This document shows, in pieces, positions 32,281 to 41,228 of a stretch of DNA of 64,000 bases. The notes beneath the pieces are model-generated. The model saw only the letters and a program-made list of their open reading frames with translations, made no database searches and was not told the origin of the DNA. The position numbers were made by a program, and so were the translations under genes. Origin of the DNA: Bradyrhizobium sp. BRP22 (GTDB taxonomy: Bacteria > Pseudomonadota > Alphaproteobacteria > Rhizobiales > Xanthobacteraceae); the NCBI RefSeq assembly GCF_020194175.1, contig NZ_JADYVX010000002.1:372001-436000 (forward strand). Reading direction: 5' to 3'. Within the stretch, counting starts at the first letter, position 1, and each line of letters starts with the position of its first letter.

Positions 32281-33413
32281 CGCACCCTCTCGAGGAACAT
32301 GCTGACATGTGAGGACAGCACGCCGCCATCGCCATGCAATAGCGCCAGCGAGGCGTCGCGGACCTGGCGGTTGCCGGCGCGTCCTGTCATCTGCAGATGC
32401 GTCTCGACCAGATGCGCCATCGCGCCGCCGACGCCACAGTGGCCGTAGCTCAAGAGCCCGCCATGGGTGTTGAGCGGCATCGCGCCGTCATGATTGAAGT
32501 GACCGGCACGCACGCGCGCTGCCGCCTCGCCGCGCTTTGCCAGGCCAAGATCCTCGAGCAGCATCGCAAGCGTGATGGTGAAGCTGTCGTAGACCGCGGC
32601 GTAACGCACATCGGAAATCGCAACACGAGAGATCGCTTTGGCCTTGGCGATCGCAATCTCGGCGCCGAGTTCATTTAGAGCCGGCGCAGCAGTGACATGT
32701 TGATGCGTATGTGCCTGCGCACAGCCGCGGATACGCACACCGACGTCGCCAGTCCGCTCGCGGCTGATCACGAATGCCGCGCCGCCGTCGGAAACGGGGC
32801 AGCAGTCGAGCAGCTTCAGCGGTTTCGCCACCGGCTTTGAAGCCATCACATCGGCAACCGTGATCGGGTCATGGAATTGCGCGCCGGGATGGATCAGCGC
32901 GTGCTTGCGCATCAGCACCGCAAACTCGGCGAGGTCTTCCTCGGTGACGCCATACTCATGCATGTAGCGCGAGGCGACGAGGCCGTAATAGGCGGGGATG
33001 GTCGGCCCGAGCGGCACTTCGTAATCGGGATGGCCGACCTGGGCGAGCGCCTGGATCGAGGCGTCGCGGCTCTGCCCGGTCAGACGGTTCTCGCCACCGA
33101 CCACGAGCACATGCTTCGCCACGCCGGCATCGACGAGATGATGCGCCAGCATGGTCATCGCGAGCCCGGTGGCGCCGCCGACCTGCACGGCATGGGCATA
33201 GGACGGGCGAATGCCAAAATGCTCGGCGAACACGGTCGCGAGCATGATGTGCGGCGACACCGTGGAATAGCCGCAGAGGATGCCGTCGATCTCGGACCGC
33301 TTCAGGCCGGCATCGGCAATCGCCAGCTCCGCCGCCTTGCTCATGAGGTCGAGCGAGGACGAGCCTTCGTGCTTGCCGAATGAGGTGAGCCCGACGCCAG
33401 TGATGAAACTCAT
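32277..33413 (-). CDS. Thiolase-superfamily protein without nucleophilic Cys, probable aldolase with DUF35
   Basis: 378 residues, shorter than a classical thiolase. The position of the nucleophilic Cys reads AVQVGGATGLAMTML, with Val-Gly in place of Cys-Ala/Gly. The C-terminal TNGGLLSYGHCGVG-like stretch (THGGLLSYGHCGVGG) keeps the His-Cys loop, and YDSFTITLAMLLED occupies the NEAF/HDCF place. Loss of the Cys rules out normal thiolysis. Paired with a DUF35 protein, it matches the Ltp2/ChsH2-type aldolases that cleave beta-hydroxyacyl-CoA by a retro-aldol step. It lies 150 bp from the upstream dehydrogenase gene, with a palindromic repeat between them. Confidence 0.8.
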   Translation of the reverse strand: MSFITGVGLTSFGKHEGSSSLDLMSKAAELAIADAGLKRSEIDGILCGYSTVSPHIMLATVFAEHFGIRPSYAHAVQVGGATGLAMTMLAHHLVDAGVAKHVLVVGGENRLTGQSRDASIQALAQVGHPDYEVPLGPTIPAYYGLVASRYMHEYGVTEEDLAEFAVLMRKHALIHPGAQFHDPITVADVMASKPVAKPLKLLDCCPVSDGGAAFVISRERTGDVGVRIRGCAQAHTHQHVTAAPALNELGAEIAIAKAKAISRVAISDVRYAAVYDSFTITLAMLLEDLGLAKRGEAAARVRAGHFNHDGAMPLNTHGGLLSYGHCGVGGAMAHLVETHLQMTGRAGNRQVRDASLALLHGDGGVLSSHVSMFLERVR

Positions 33414-33427
33414 GAGGCTATCTCCTC

Positions 33428-33530
33428 GTCATTCCGGGGCGCCGCGAAGCGGCGAGCCCGGAATCCATCGGACCACATGTGACGTGGTGAAATGGATTCC
33501 GGGATCGCGCTGCGCGCGCCCCGGAATGAC
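33428..33530. repeat. Palindromic repeat, family B, copy 2
   Basis: It runs from GTCATTCCGGGGCGCCGCGA to GCGCCCCGGAATGAC, with inner AATCCAT...ATGGATT. It interrupts the run between the acyl-CoA dehydrogenase and thiolase-like genes and may reduce downstream expression. Confidence 0.75.
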
Positions 33531-33563
33531 AGTGTCAATTGTGGAGACGCCATTACCCCACCT

Positions 33564-34730
33564 TCAATACGATTTCGGCAGCCCCAGCACCTTCTCGGCA
33601 ATAAAACTCAGGATGAGCTGCGGGCTGATCGGAGCGATGCGAGGGATCAGGGATTCCCGCAAATAGCGCTCGACATGATATTCCTTGGCATAGCCGAAGC
33701 CGCCGTGGGTCATCACCGCCTGCTCGCAGGCGCGGAAACCGGCTTCGGCGGCCAGGAACTTCGCCGAGTTGGCAGCCGGGCCGCACGGCAAACCATTGTC
33801 GTAGTGCCAGCCGGCCGACAGCACCATCAACCACGCGGCCTCCAGCTCCATCCAGCATTTGGCGAGCGGATGCTGGATCGCCTGGTTCATGCCGATCGGG
33901 CGATTGAACACGATGCGGCTCTTGGCATAGGCCTGCGCGCGCGACAGCGCGACCTTGCCGAGCCCGACCGCTTCGGCGGCGATCAGGATCCGCTCCGGAT
34001 TCATGCCGTGCAGGATGTATTCGAAGCCGCGCCCTTCCTCGCCGAGCCGGTCCTCGACCGGGATCTCGAAGTTCTCGAAGAACAGTTCGTTGGAGTCGAC
34101 GGGCTTGCGGCCCATCTTCTCGATCTCGTGCACGGCGACGCGCTTCTTGTCGAAATCGGTGTAGAACAGGCTCAAACCCTGCGTCGGCGTACGCACCTCT
34201 TCCAGCGGCGTGGTGCGCGCCAGCAGCAGGATCTTGTTGGCGACCTGCGCGGTCGAAATCCAGACCTTCTGGCCGTTGACGATGTATTTGTCGCCCTTGC
34301 GCACCGCGCGGGTCTTGAGCTGGGTGGTGTTGAGCCCGGTGTTCGGCTCGGTCACCGCAAAGCAGGACTTGTCGCGGCCATCGATGATCGGCGGCAGCAT
34401 GCGCCGGCACTGCTCCTTGGTGCCGAACACGACCACCGGATTGAGCCCGAACACGTTCATGTGCACGGCCGACGCGCCCGACATGCCGGCGCCGGATTCC
34501 GAGATCGTGCGCATCATGATCGCAGCGTCAGTGATGCCGAGCCCGGAGCCGCCATATTCCTCGGGGATGCAGATGCCGAGCCAGCCGGCATCCGCCAGCG
34601 CGCGGTGGAAGTCGGCGGGGTAACCGCCCTCCTTGTCCTTCTTCAGCCAATAGGCGTCGTCAAAGCGCGCACAGATTTTTGCGACTGCATCGCGGATGGA
34701 TTCCTGGTTGGCCGAGAGCGCAAAATCCAT
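33564..34730 (-). CDS. Acyl-CoA dehydrogenase with the base in the IVD/LCAD position
   Basis: 388 residues from ATG 34730. FAD motifs are SCFAVTEPNTGLNTTQL and GQKVWISTA. At the C-terminus the standard YEGT catalytic Glu motif is absent: the segment reads SLIPRIAPISPQLILSF. Instead, GMNPERILIAAEAVGLG in the alpha-G helix keeps a Glu in the place used by isovaleryl-CoA and long-chain acyl-CoA dehydrogenases. The substrate is probably a branched or longer acyl-CoA. It lies 11 bp after the CoA transferase stop. In-frame upstream extensions to 35042 lie inside that gene and are rejected. Confidence 0.85.
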   Translation of the reverse strand: MDFALSANQESIRDAVAKICARFDDAYWLKKDKEGGYPADFHRALADAGWLGICIPEEYGGSGLGITDAAIMMRTISESGAGMSGASAVHMNVFGLNPVVVFGTKEQCRRMLPPIIDGRDKSCFAVTEPNTGLNTTQLKTRAVRKGDKYIVNGQKVWISTAQVANKILLLARTTPLEEVRTPTQGLSLFYTDFDKKRVAVHEIEKMGRKPVDSNELFFENFEIPVEDRLGEEGRGFEYILHGMNPERILIAAEAVGLGKVALSRAQAYAKSRIVFNRPIGMNQAIQHPLAKCWMELEAAWLMVLSAGWHYDNGLPCGPAANSAKFLAAEAGFRACEQAVMTHGGFGYAKEYHVERYLRESLIPRIAPISPQLILSFIAEKVLGLPKSY

Positions 34731-34741
34731 CTGTGTCTGTC

Positions 34742-35941
34742 CTAGTTCGCTGGTGCCCTGGTGACGCCGTCGCGCAGCATGGCGGCGATCTCGTCCGCGG
34801 TGAAGCCGGCCTCGCCCAGGATCTGCGCGCTGTGCTCGCCGAGCCGCGGCGCCAGTCGTTGCGGCTCGGCCCTGGTATCCGACCAGTGCGCCGAAACTTT
34901 CATGCTGCGGATGCGGCCTTCGGTCGGGTGCTCGATAACCGGAAACACGTCGGTTGCGACGATATGCGGGTCCTGCAGCAGGGTTTCGAGGTCGTGCATC
35001 GGCATGACCGGCACGTCGGCCTTCTCGAGGATCGCGTTCCACTCCGCGGTGGTCCTGGTCTCGAAGATGCGCGCGAGCTCGGCATAGACGACATCGATAT
35101 TGACGGCGCGGCCGGCAAAGGTCGCGAACTTCGGATTGTTGCGCAAATCATCGCGGCCGGTGGCTGCGAAGAAATTGTCCCACTGCTTGTCGTTATAGAC
35201 GATGACGCTGATATAGCCGTCCTTCGTCTTGTATGGCCGCCGGTCCGGCGACAGGTGTCGCTTGTAGCCGCCGCGGTCGAGCGGCGGATCGTAAGTCAGC
35301 CCACCCATGTGGTCGCCCATCACGAAGCCCGCCATGGTCTCGAACATCGGGATGTCGACGCGCTGGCCCTGCCCGGTCTTTTCGCGATGCACGAGGCTCG
35401 CGCAGATCGCGCCGACCGCGGTCAATCCGACGATGCGATCGACCAGCGCGTTCGGCACGTAGCGCGGCACGCCGTCGGAGGTCTGCGCCATCAGCGCCGG
35501 AAGCGCGGTGGCGCCCTGGATCAGGTCGTCATAGGCCGGCTTGGCGGCATACGGGCCGTCCTGGCCGAAGCCGAACACGCCGGCATAGATCAGCCGCGGA
35601 TTGATCTTGGAAACGACGTCATAGCCGAGCTGCAACCGCGCCATCGCCTGCGGGCGCACATTATAGACCAGCACATCGGCCTTCGCGATCAGGCGCAGCA
35701 CCGCCTCGCGGCCGGCCGGCTTCTTGAGGTCGAGGCAGATCGAGCGCTTGCTGCGGTTGGTGTTGAGGAACACCGGACCCATGCCGGGATGGCGCGTCGG
35801 GCCGATCTGGCGCGTGACGTCGCCATCGGGCGATTCCACTTTGATGACGTCGGCGCCGTAGTCGCCGAGCATCTGCGTGGCATACGGCCCCATCAGCACC
35901 GTCGTCATGTCGACGATCTTGATGCCCTCCAGCGGTCCCAT
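34742..35941 (-). CDS. CaiB/BaiF-type (family III) CoA transferase
   Basis: 399 residues. The start is typical (MGPLEGIKIVDMTTVLMGPY), followed by ADVIKVESPDGDVTRQIG and LNTNRSKRSICLDLKKPAGR. The Asp nucleophile is in KPAYDDLIQG (YDD motif), with GQRVDIPMFE later. It moves CoA between acids, probably activating the substrate for the dehydrogenase next to it. It is first in the run CoA transferase-dehydrogenase-thiolase-like-DUF35. The acid is not identifiable. Confidence 0.9.
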   Translation of the reverse strand: MGPLEGIKIVDMTTVLMGPYATQMLGDYGADVIKVESPDGDVTRQIGPTRHPGMGPVFLNTNRSKRSICLDLKKPAGREAVLRLIAKADVLVYNVRPQAMARLQLGYDVVSKINPRLIYAGVFGFGQDGPYAAKPAYDDLIQGATALPALMAQTSDGVPRYVPNALVDRIVGLTAVGAICASLVHREKTGQGQRVDIPMFETMAGFVMGDHMGGLTYDPPLDRGGYKRHLSPDRRPYKTKDGYISVIVYNDKQWDNFFAATGRDDLRNNPKFATFAGRAVNIDVVYAELARIFETRTTAEWNAILEKADVPVMPMHDLETLLQDPHIVATDVFPVIEHPTEGRIRSMKVSAHWSDTRAEPQRLAPRLGEHSAQILGEAGFTADEIAAMLRDGVTRAPAN

Positions 35942-36073
35942 GGCCTCGTCATCCTCCCCGAGAGGCGGCCAATCACGGCCGCGTTATCACTACCGGGGAC
36001 GTAGTAACGGCAGGGCGTCCGCAAGATCAAGGCGCGCCGCGCGTATGGGCGTATGCGCGGCGGGTAGCGGAAG

Positions 36074-36274
36074 CTATCTCGGCGACCGCGCGTCGCGCTC
36101 CTTCATCAGCCGCTCGAGCTCGTCATTCTGCTGGCTGATGCGGTCGGCAATGCGCGCCTCGTTCTGCTCGCCGGACGCCGCGGCGGCCTGTTCGATCAAC
36201 TGCCTGATGTTGTCTTCAAGAATCGCGATGCGATCGTTGAGTTCGTCCAGCGACAACGAGCTTTCGTTACCCAT
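36074..36274 (-). CDS. Small coiled-coil protein of unknown function
   Basis: 66 residues, nearly all one amphipathic helix with leucines at heptad positions (LSLDELNDRIAILEDNIRQL, then RISQQNDELERLMKERD). It looks SlyX-like in shape but lacks the family's conserved middle, so that name is not used. It has no signal peptide or membrane helix. It stands alone in a 494-bp interval between the CoA transferase and thiolase genes, next to a palindromic repeat. The rest of the interval (35942-36073) shows nothing. Confidence 0.6.
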   Translation of the reverse strand: MGNESSLSLDELNDRIAILEDNIRQLIEQAAAASGEQNEARIADRISQQNDELERLMKERDARSPR

Positions 36275-36320
36275 GATGCACGCTCCGAAACGATGCGCCG
36301 CGGCATACCGCGGTGCTTCC

Positions 36321-36405
36321 GTAGGATGGGTAGAGCGCAGCGAAACCCATCAACGACGACCCTGGGGCGAAGATGGTGGGTTTCGCTGCGCTCTACCCAC
36401 CCTGC
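36321..36405. repeat. Palindromic intergenic repeat, family A, copy 2
   Basis: GTAGGATGGGTAGAGCGCAG, then CGAAACCCATC, faces GATGGTGGGTTTCGCTGCGC, then TCTACCCACCCTGC. The arms match copy 1 (2478) and copy 3 (51742). Confidence 0.85.
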
Positions 36406-36435
36406 AACGCTACGGCAGCCCGCTCCGCCGACAGC

Positions 36436-37602
36436 CTACTTCGCCGGCTCCAGCAGCGAAACGTAATTCGCAACCGCGGCGCCGCCCATGTTGAAGATGC
36501 CGGCAAGTTCAGGGTTCTTCAACTGCATGCCCTCGGGCGCCTGGCCCGTGAGCTGCATCGCACTCATCACATGCATGGAGACGCCGGTGGCGCCAATCGG
36601 GTGGCCCTTGGCCTTGAGCCCGCCGGATGGATTGATCGGCAGCTTGCCGTCCTTCAGCGTCCAGCCTTCCAGAATCGCCCGCGCACCCTGCCCGCGCGGG
36701 GTCAGGCCCATCGCTTCATATTCGATGAGTTCGGCGACAGTGAAGCAGTCATGGGTCTCGACGAAGGAAAGATCGGACAGCTTGGCGCCGGCCTGTTCCA
36801 GCGCGCGCTGCCAGGCCACGGTGCAGCCCTCGAACTGCAGGATGTCGCGCTTGGACATCGGCAGGAAATCCTGCGCATGCGCGGTGGCGCGGAAGTTCAC
36901 CGCTTTGCCCATGGTCTTGGCGGTTTCCGAATCCGTCAGCACCAGCGCGGCGGCGCCGTCCGACACCAGCGAACAGTCGGTGCGCTTCAAGGGGCCGGCG
37001 ACGAACGGGTTCTTGTCGCTCTCGGCGCGGCAGAACTCGAAGCCGAAATCCTTGCGCATCTGCGCATAGGGATTGGCGACGCCGTTCTTGTGGTTCTTGG
37101 CGGCGATCAGCGCCAGCGCATCGGACTGGTCGCCATACTTCTGGAAATAGGCCTGCGCGATCTTGCCGAACACGCCGGCGAAGCCCGCGGGCGTCTCGCC
37201 GTCCTCGGGCAGATAGGACGCGCGCAACAGGTTGCGACCGATCTCCGGTCCTGGCGTCTTCGTCATCTGTTCGACGCCGACCACGAGCACGATTTTGGCG
37301 CCGGTCTGGATCGCGCGAATGCCTTGGTGCACGGCGGCCGATCCGGTCGCGCAGGCGTTCTCGACGCGCGTGGCCGGCTTGAAACGGAACTGCGGATCGG
37401 CCTGCAGCACCAGCGAGGCCGTGAAATCCTGCGGCGAGAAGCCGGCGTTGAAATGGCCGAGCACGATCTCGTCGACGTCGCCAGCCGAAATGCCCGCATC
37501 GGTCAGCGCCTCGTTGGCGACACGCGTCACCAGGCTCTCAACCGTCTCCGCGTCGAATTTGCCGAAGGGGGTGTGCGCCCACCCCACGATGCTGGCTGTC
37601 AT
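36436..37602 (-). CDS. Thiolase-family acyltransferase
   Basis: 388 residues from ATG 37602. The nucleophilic Cys is present in RVENACATGSAAVHQG. THDCFTVAELIEYEAMG carries the HDCF motif of SCP2-like thiolases, and GGLKAKGHPIGATGVS the C-terminal His. It ends in the hydrophobic AAVANYVSLLE. Unlike the thiolase-like gene at 32277 it keeps all catalytic residues, so real thiolysis or condensation is likely; the chain length is unknown. It has no DUF35 partner beside it. The in-frame start at 37827 lies in the next gene's region and is rejected. Confidence 0.87.
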   Translation of the reverse strand: MTASIVGWAHTPFGKFDAETVESLVTRVANEALTDAGISAGDVDEIVLGHFNAGFSPQDFTASLVLQADPQFRFKPATRVENACATGSAAVHQGIRAIQTGAKIVLVVGVEQMTKTPGPEIGRNLLRASYLPEDGETPAGFAGVFGKIAQAYFQKYGDQSDALALIAAKNHKNGVANPYAQMRKDFGFEFCRAESDKNPFVAGPLKRTDCSLVSDGAAALVLTDSETAKTMGKAVNFRATAHAQDFLPMSKRDILQFEGCTVAWQRALEQAGAKLSDLSFVETHDCFTVAELIEYEAMGLTPRGQGARAILEGWTLKDGKLPINPSGGLKAKGHPIGATGVSMHVMSAMQLTGQAPEGMQLKNPELAGIFNMGGAAVANYVSLLEPAK

Positions 37603-37655
37603 GGCCGTTCTCCCAAAATGTTCCTGATCGCTTGTAGCTGATCCCCAACCGGACT

Positions 37656-38303
37656 TCACCCGGCTTTCAGCGATTTCATGGTGCGGTCGCACATGGCGGT
37701 TATGCCCGCCCAATTGTTGGACCTGACCTCGGCGGACGGGCAGAGCCAGGATCCGCCGACCGCGACCACATTGGGCTCCGCCAGCCAGGTGGCGGCATTG
37801 GCCTCCCCGATGCCGCCGGTGGGGCAAAACCGCACGTTCGGGAACGGTCCGGCCAGCCCCCGCAGTGCCTTTATACCGCCGGAAGATTCCGCGGGGAAGA
37901 ATTTCACGAGATCGAAGCCTTGCGTCAGCGCCTGCATCAGCTCGGACGCGGTCGCGATCCCCGGCGCGAAAGGCAGGCTAGAGCCGGCCGCGGCTTTCAG
38001 GAGCTCGGGCGTCGCACCCGGGCTGATGCCGAACCTAGCGCCGAGCGCCTCGGCGCGCGCAAGATCGTCGGGGCTCAGGATCGTGCCGATGCCGACGATC
38101 GCATCCGGCACCTCGGCCAGGATCGCCTTTGCCGCCTCGATTGCGACCGGCGTGCGCAAGGTGACTTCCAGCGTGTCCACGCCGCCTGCGACCAGCGCGC
38201 GTGCCAACGGCACCGCATCCTCGCGCCGTTCGATGGTGAGGACGGGGATGACCTTGGCCTCACTGAACAGCGTGGCGAGCGTTTCCTGTTTGGCTGACGT
38301 CAT
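37656..38303 (-). CDS. eda: 2-keto-3-deoxy-6-phosphogluconate aldolase
   Basis: 215 residues from ATG 38303, which overlaps the kdgK stop as ATGA. TIM-barrel aldolase with LEVTLRTP (Glu), GIGTILSPDDLARAEALGA, and the Schiff-base lysine in FDLVKFFPAE, followed by PTGGIGEANAA. It splits KDPG into pyruvate and glyceraldehyde-3-phosphate. Overlap with the KDG kinase gene, which makes its substrate, gives a firm pathway assignment (Entner-Doudoroff type breakdown of sugar acids). Confidence 0.93.
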   Translation of the reverse strand: MTSAKQETLATLFSEAKVIPVLTIERREDAVPLARALVAGGVDTLEVTLRTPVAIEAAKAILAEVPDAIVGIGTILSPDDLARAEALGARFGISPGATPELLKAAAGSSLPFAPGIATASELMQALTQGFDLVKFFPAESSGGIKALRGLAGPFPNVRFCPTGGIGEANAATWLAEPNVVAVGGSWLCPSAEVRSNNWAGITAMCDRTMKSLKAG

Positions 38304-39268
38304 TGCGAGGCCCTGCGGGAACTGGTCGGTCGCGGCGCTTTCTTCGGCGGCATGGCATAGCGCGGAATGATCGCGCCGGGATAGCACACCACGACGCCGG
38401 CCAGACGGTGACCGGCACGCGCGGCTTCCGGCGGCTCGGCACCGGACAGCCGGGCCGCGAGGTAGGCGGCCGCGAAACTGTCGCCGGCCGCGGTGGTGTC
38501 GATGATCGGCTGGGTCACCGGCTCGGCCCTCACCTCCCGAGATCCGCCGGGAAAGCGCAGGACGCAGGCAGGCTCCGGCAGCTTCAGCACCACTTCGGGG
38601 CTCGGAATGCCTGCAAGCAGCGCCTCGTTGCTCTCGCCGGGATAGAGCGGCAGCAGGTCCTCGGTCGAGGCGAGCACGATGTCGGCTGCCTCGAACGCGG
38701 CGCTGTAGACGCTGCGCGCCTCGCTCAGATCGGGCCAGCCACGGGCACGGAAATTGGTATCGAACGCGAAGCGCGTCCCGAGCAGGCGCGCGCGCTTCAA
38801 GGCCGTCATCAACCGCCCTCGCCCGTAATCATCATAGATCGAGAGCGTGATGGCCGAGAGGTAGACGAGATCATAGGTCGCGAGCGAATTCAGGAGGTCC
38901 TCGGTCTCCGGCAGGTGCATCAGCTTGCGCGCGGCCGAGTTTTCGCGCCAATGGAAGAATTTGCGTTCGCCCTTCTCATCCGTCTGGATCAGATAGAGGC
39001 CGGGCAGTTTGCCCGGCAGCCGAACGACGCGCGTGGTTCCGATACCCTCGGCCTTCCAGCCCGCGCTCATCTCATCGCTCAAGGCATCGTCGCCAAGCGC
39101 CGTGATGTAGTCGACGTTGATGCCGAGGCGCGCGAGATAGACGGCAGTGTTGAGGGTGTCACCGCCGTAACCCCGGGAGTAGAGGCCGCCTTGCGTCCCG
39201 CTGTGGGGCCCGCCCTGGGCCTGCCTCAACTCGATCATGCATTCGCCGATAGAGGCTACCCGCGTCAT
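38300..39268 (-). CDS. kdgK: 2-keto-3-deoxygluconate kinase (PfkB family)
   Basis: 322 residues. PfkB features: the N-terminal GECMIELRQ, the substrate glycines in YGGDTLNTAVYLARLG, and the ATP/catalytic loop DTTAAGDSFAAAYLA with the catalytic Asp. It phosphorylates KDG to KDPG, the aldolase substrate encoded in the overlapping next gene. Residues FDTNFRARGW are typical of KDG kinases rather than ribokinases. The C-terminal tail is basic and Pro-rich (PPKKAPRPTSSRRA). Confidence 0.9.
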   Translation of the reverse strand: MTRVASIGECMIELRQAQGGPHSGTQGGLYSRGYGGDTLNTAVYLARLGINVDYITALGDDALSDEMSAGWKAEGIGTTRVVRLPGKLPGLYLIQTDEKGERKFFHWRENSAARKLMHLPETEDLLNSLATYDLVYLSAITLSIYDDYGRGRLMTALKRARLLGTRFAFDTNFRARGWPDLSEARSVYSAAFEAADIVLASTEDLLPLYPGESNEALLAGIPSPEVVLKLPEPACVLRFPGGSREVRAEPVTQPIIDTTAAGDSFAAAYLAARLSGAEPPEAARAGHRLAGVVVCYPGAIIPRYAMPPKKAPRPTSSRRASQ

Positions 39269-39288
39269 GACCGCATCCTGCAGGCAAA

Positions 39289-40275
39289 CTACGCCGCGAA
39301 CTTGCCGCCGAGCTCGTCCTCGATGTGAATTCGGATGATATCGTCGAACGTCTTCTCGGCGGTGGTGAAGCCGAGCTTCAGCGCGCGCTCAGTGACGAAA
39401 TCGCGCGGCCAGCCGGAGACGATGCCGATGATGGTCTGGTCCGGCACCCGCTTGATCCGGGCAGTAACGTTCTTGCCGGCAACGCGCTCGAGCGCCGCGA
39501 TCTGCTCGCCGACCGTGGCCGAGAGCCCGGGCATGCTGAGGTTACGGCGCGGGCCGATGGTGTTGAGATCCATGGTCCCGGCATGCACGAGGAAGCCGAC
39601 CGCCGATCGCGGCGAGGCATGCCAGTGCCGGACGTCTTCCGACACCGGCAGGATCGCTTCCTCGCCGGCGAGCGGCTCGCGGATGATGTTGGAGAAGAAG
39701 CCCGACGCCGCCTTGTTCGGCCGGCCCGGCCGCACGCAGATGGTCGGCAGGCGGATGCTGATGCCGTCGAACAGGCCCTTGCGGGTATAGTCGTTGATCA
39801 GGAGCTCGCAGATCGACTTCTGCGTGCCGTAGCTGGTCAGCGGCGTGTGGAAGAACTCGTCGCCGATCTTCTCCGGGAACGGCGCGCCGAACACCGCGAT
39901 CGAGGACGTGAACACCAGCCGCGGCTTGTAGCCGCCGCCGACTAGGCGGATGGCGTCGATCAGGTAGCGCGTGCCGTCGAGATTGATGCGGTAGCCCTTG
40001 TCGAAATCGGCCTCGGCCTCACCCGACACGATCGCGGCGAGATGGAAGATCACGTCGGGCCGCTCGGCGATCAGCGGCGCGGCGGCGCCGGCATCGGCGA
40101 AATCGGACGCCACCACCTTGACCGGGATCGAGGCATTGGCCGGCTTTGCGGGCTCGACCACGTCCTGCAGGGTCATCCTGGTGATGTCCTGCTTGCCGAG
40201 GCGGCCGTCGCGCAGCAGACGGTCGGTCAATTTGCGGCCGACCATGCCGGCGGCGCCGAGAATCAGAACGTGCAA
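39289..40275 (-). CDS. denD: D-erythronate dehydrogenase-like NAD-dependent epimerase-family enzyme
   Basis: 328 residues, extended SDR. The cofactor motif is ILGAAGMVGRKL and the active site is TSSIAVFG with YGTQKS (Tyr-x-x-x-Lys). The stretch RLPTICVRPGRPNKAASGFF is characteristic of the DenD group that oxidises D-erythronate at C2. Its place between KDG kinase and a sugar importer shows a role in sugar-acid breakdown. A related activity on another aldonate is possible, as DenA/DenC partners of the erythronate route are not seen here. Confidence 0.82.
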   Translation of the reverse strand: MHVLILGAAGMVGRKLTDRLLRDGRLGKQDITRMTLQDVVEPAKPANASIPVKVVASDFADAGAAAPLIAERPDVIFHLAAIVSGEAEADFDKGYRINLDGTRYLIDAIRLVGGGYKPRLVFTSSIAVFGAPFPEKIGDEFFHTPLTSYGTQKSICELLINDYTRKGLFDGISIRLPTICVRPGRPNKAASGFFSNIIREPLAGEEAILPVSEDVRHWHASPRSAVGFLVHAGTMDLNTIGPRRNLSMPGLSATVGEQIAALERVAGKNVTARIKRVPDQTIIGIVSGWPRDFVTERALKLGFTTAEKTFDDIIRIHIEDELGGKFAA

Positions 40276-40319
40276 GACCCAACTCCTTCGTGTTCTTCAG
40301 GGCTAGATGGGCGCCTGCG

Positions 40320-41228
40320 CTATTCCTTCACGGCTCCCGTCATGGCCGACACATAATGCTCGACGAAGAAGGCGTAAAGGATCACGAGCGGCAGTGAGCC
40401 GACCAGCGCGCCAGCCATCAGCGATCCCCATTTGTAGATGTCGCCGTCGACGAACTCGTTGACGATCGCGACCGGCACCGTCTTGTTCGGCGTCGATTGC
40501 AGGAAGGTCAGCGCATAGATGAACTCGTTCCAGCACAGCGTGAACGAGAATATGAAGGCCGAGATCAGGCCGGGGACCGCCAAGGGCACGATGATCTTGA
40601 CCAGGATCTGCCAGCGCGAGGCGCCGTCGATCAGCGCGCATTCCTCGAGCTCATAGGGGATGGTCTTGAAGTACCCCATCAGCAGCCAGGTCGAGAACGG
40701 AATGAGCAAGGTCGGATAGACCAGGATCAGCGACAGCGGCGAGTCGAACAGGCCGTAGGCCTGGATCACCGAGGCCAGCGGGATGAACAGGATCGACGGC
40801 GGCACGAGGTAAGCGAAGAAGATCAGGATGCCGACGGTGTCGGCACCCTTGAACCGCAGTCGCGTGATCGCATAGGCCGCCAGTACGCTGGCCGCGATCG
40901 ACAGGAAGGTGGCGCCAACAGCCACATACATCGTGTTCCAGAGCCAGCGCGGATACTGGGTCTCGAACAGCAGCTTGCTGATGTGCTTGAAGGTCGGATG
41001 GACAACCCAGAACGGGTTGAACTTCTCCATGTCGATCAGCTGCTCGTCCGGTTTGATCGACGTCAGCACCATCCAGTAGAACGGGAACAGCAGCACCACG
41101 AGGATGATGAACAGCGGCAGATACAGCGTGATCAGGCGGCGCGGCAGCGACTCCAGATAGCTCATGCCCTCGGAGTCGTCGCTCGCGGCCTGTGCCGGCG
41201 CTTTCGAATGCAGGGCTGAATCAGTCAT
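40320..41228 (-). CDS. Sugar ABC transporter permease (MalG type)
   Basis: 302 residues, about six membrane helices after a ~30-residue soluble N-terminus. The cytoplasmic EAA loop is ELEECALIDGASRWQILVKI, the ATPase-contact motif. It is the second permease of a CUT1-type importer. Its ATG (41228) lies inside the upstream permease gene (stop 41221), an 8-bp overlap that couples their translation. It is followed by denD after 44 bp. Confidence 0.9.
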   Translation of the reverse strand: MTDSALHSKAPAQAASDDSEGMSYLESLPRRLITLYLPLFIILVVLLFPFYWMVLTSIKPDEQLIDMEKFNPFWVVHPTFKHISKLLFETQYPRWLWNTMYVAVGATFLSIAASVLAAYAITRLRFKGADTVGILIFFAYLVPPSILFIPLASVIQAYGLFDSPLSLILVYPTLLIPFSTWLLMGYFKTIPYELEECALIDGASRWQILVKIIVPLAVPGLISAFIFSFTLCWNEFIYALTFLQSTPNKTVPVAIVNEFVDGDIYKWGSLMAGALVGSLPLVILYAFFVEHYVSAMTGAVKE

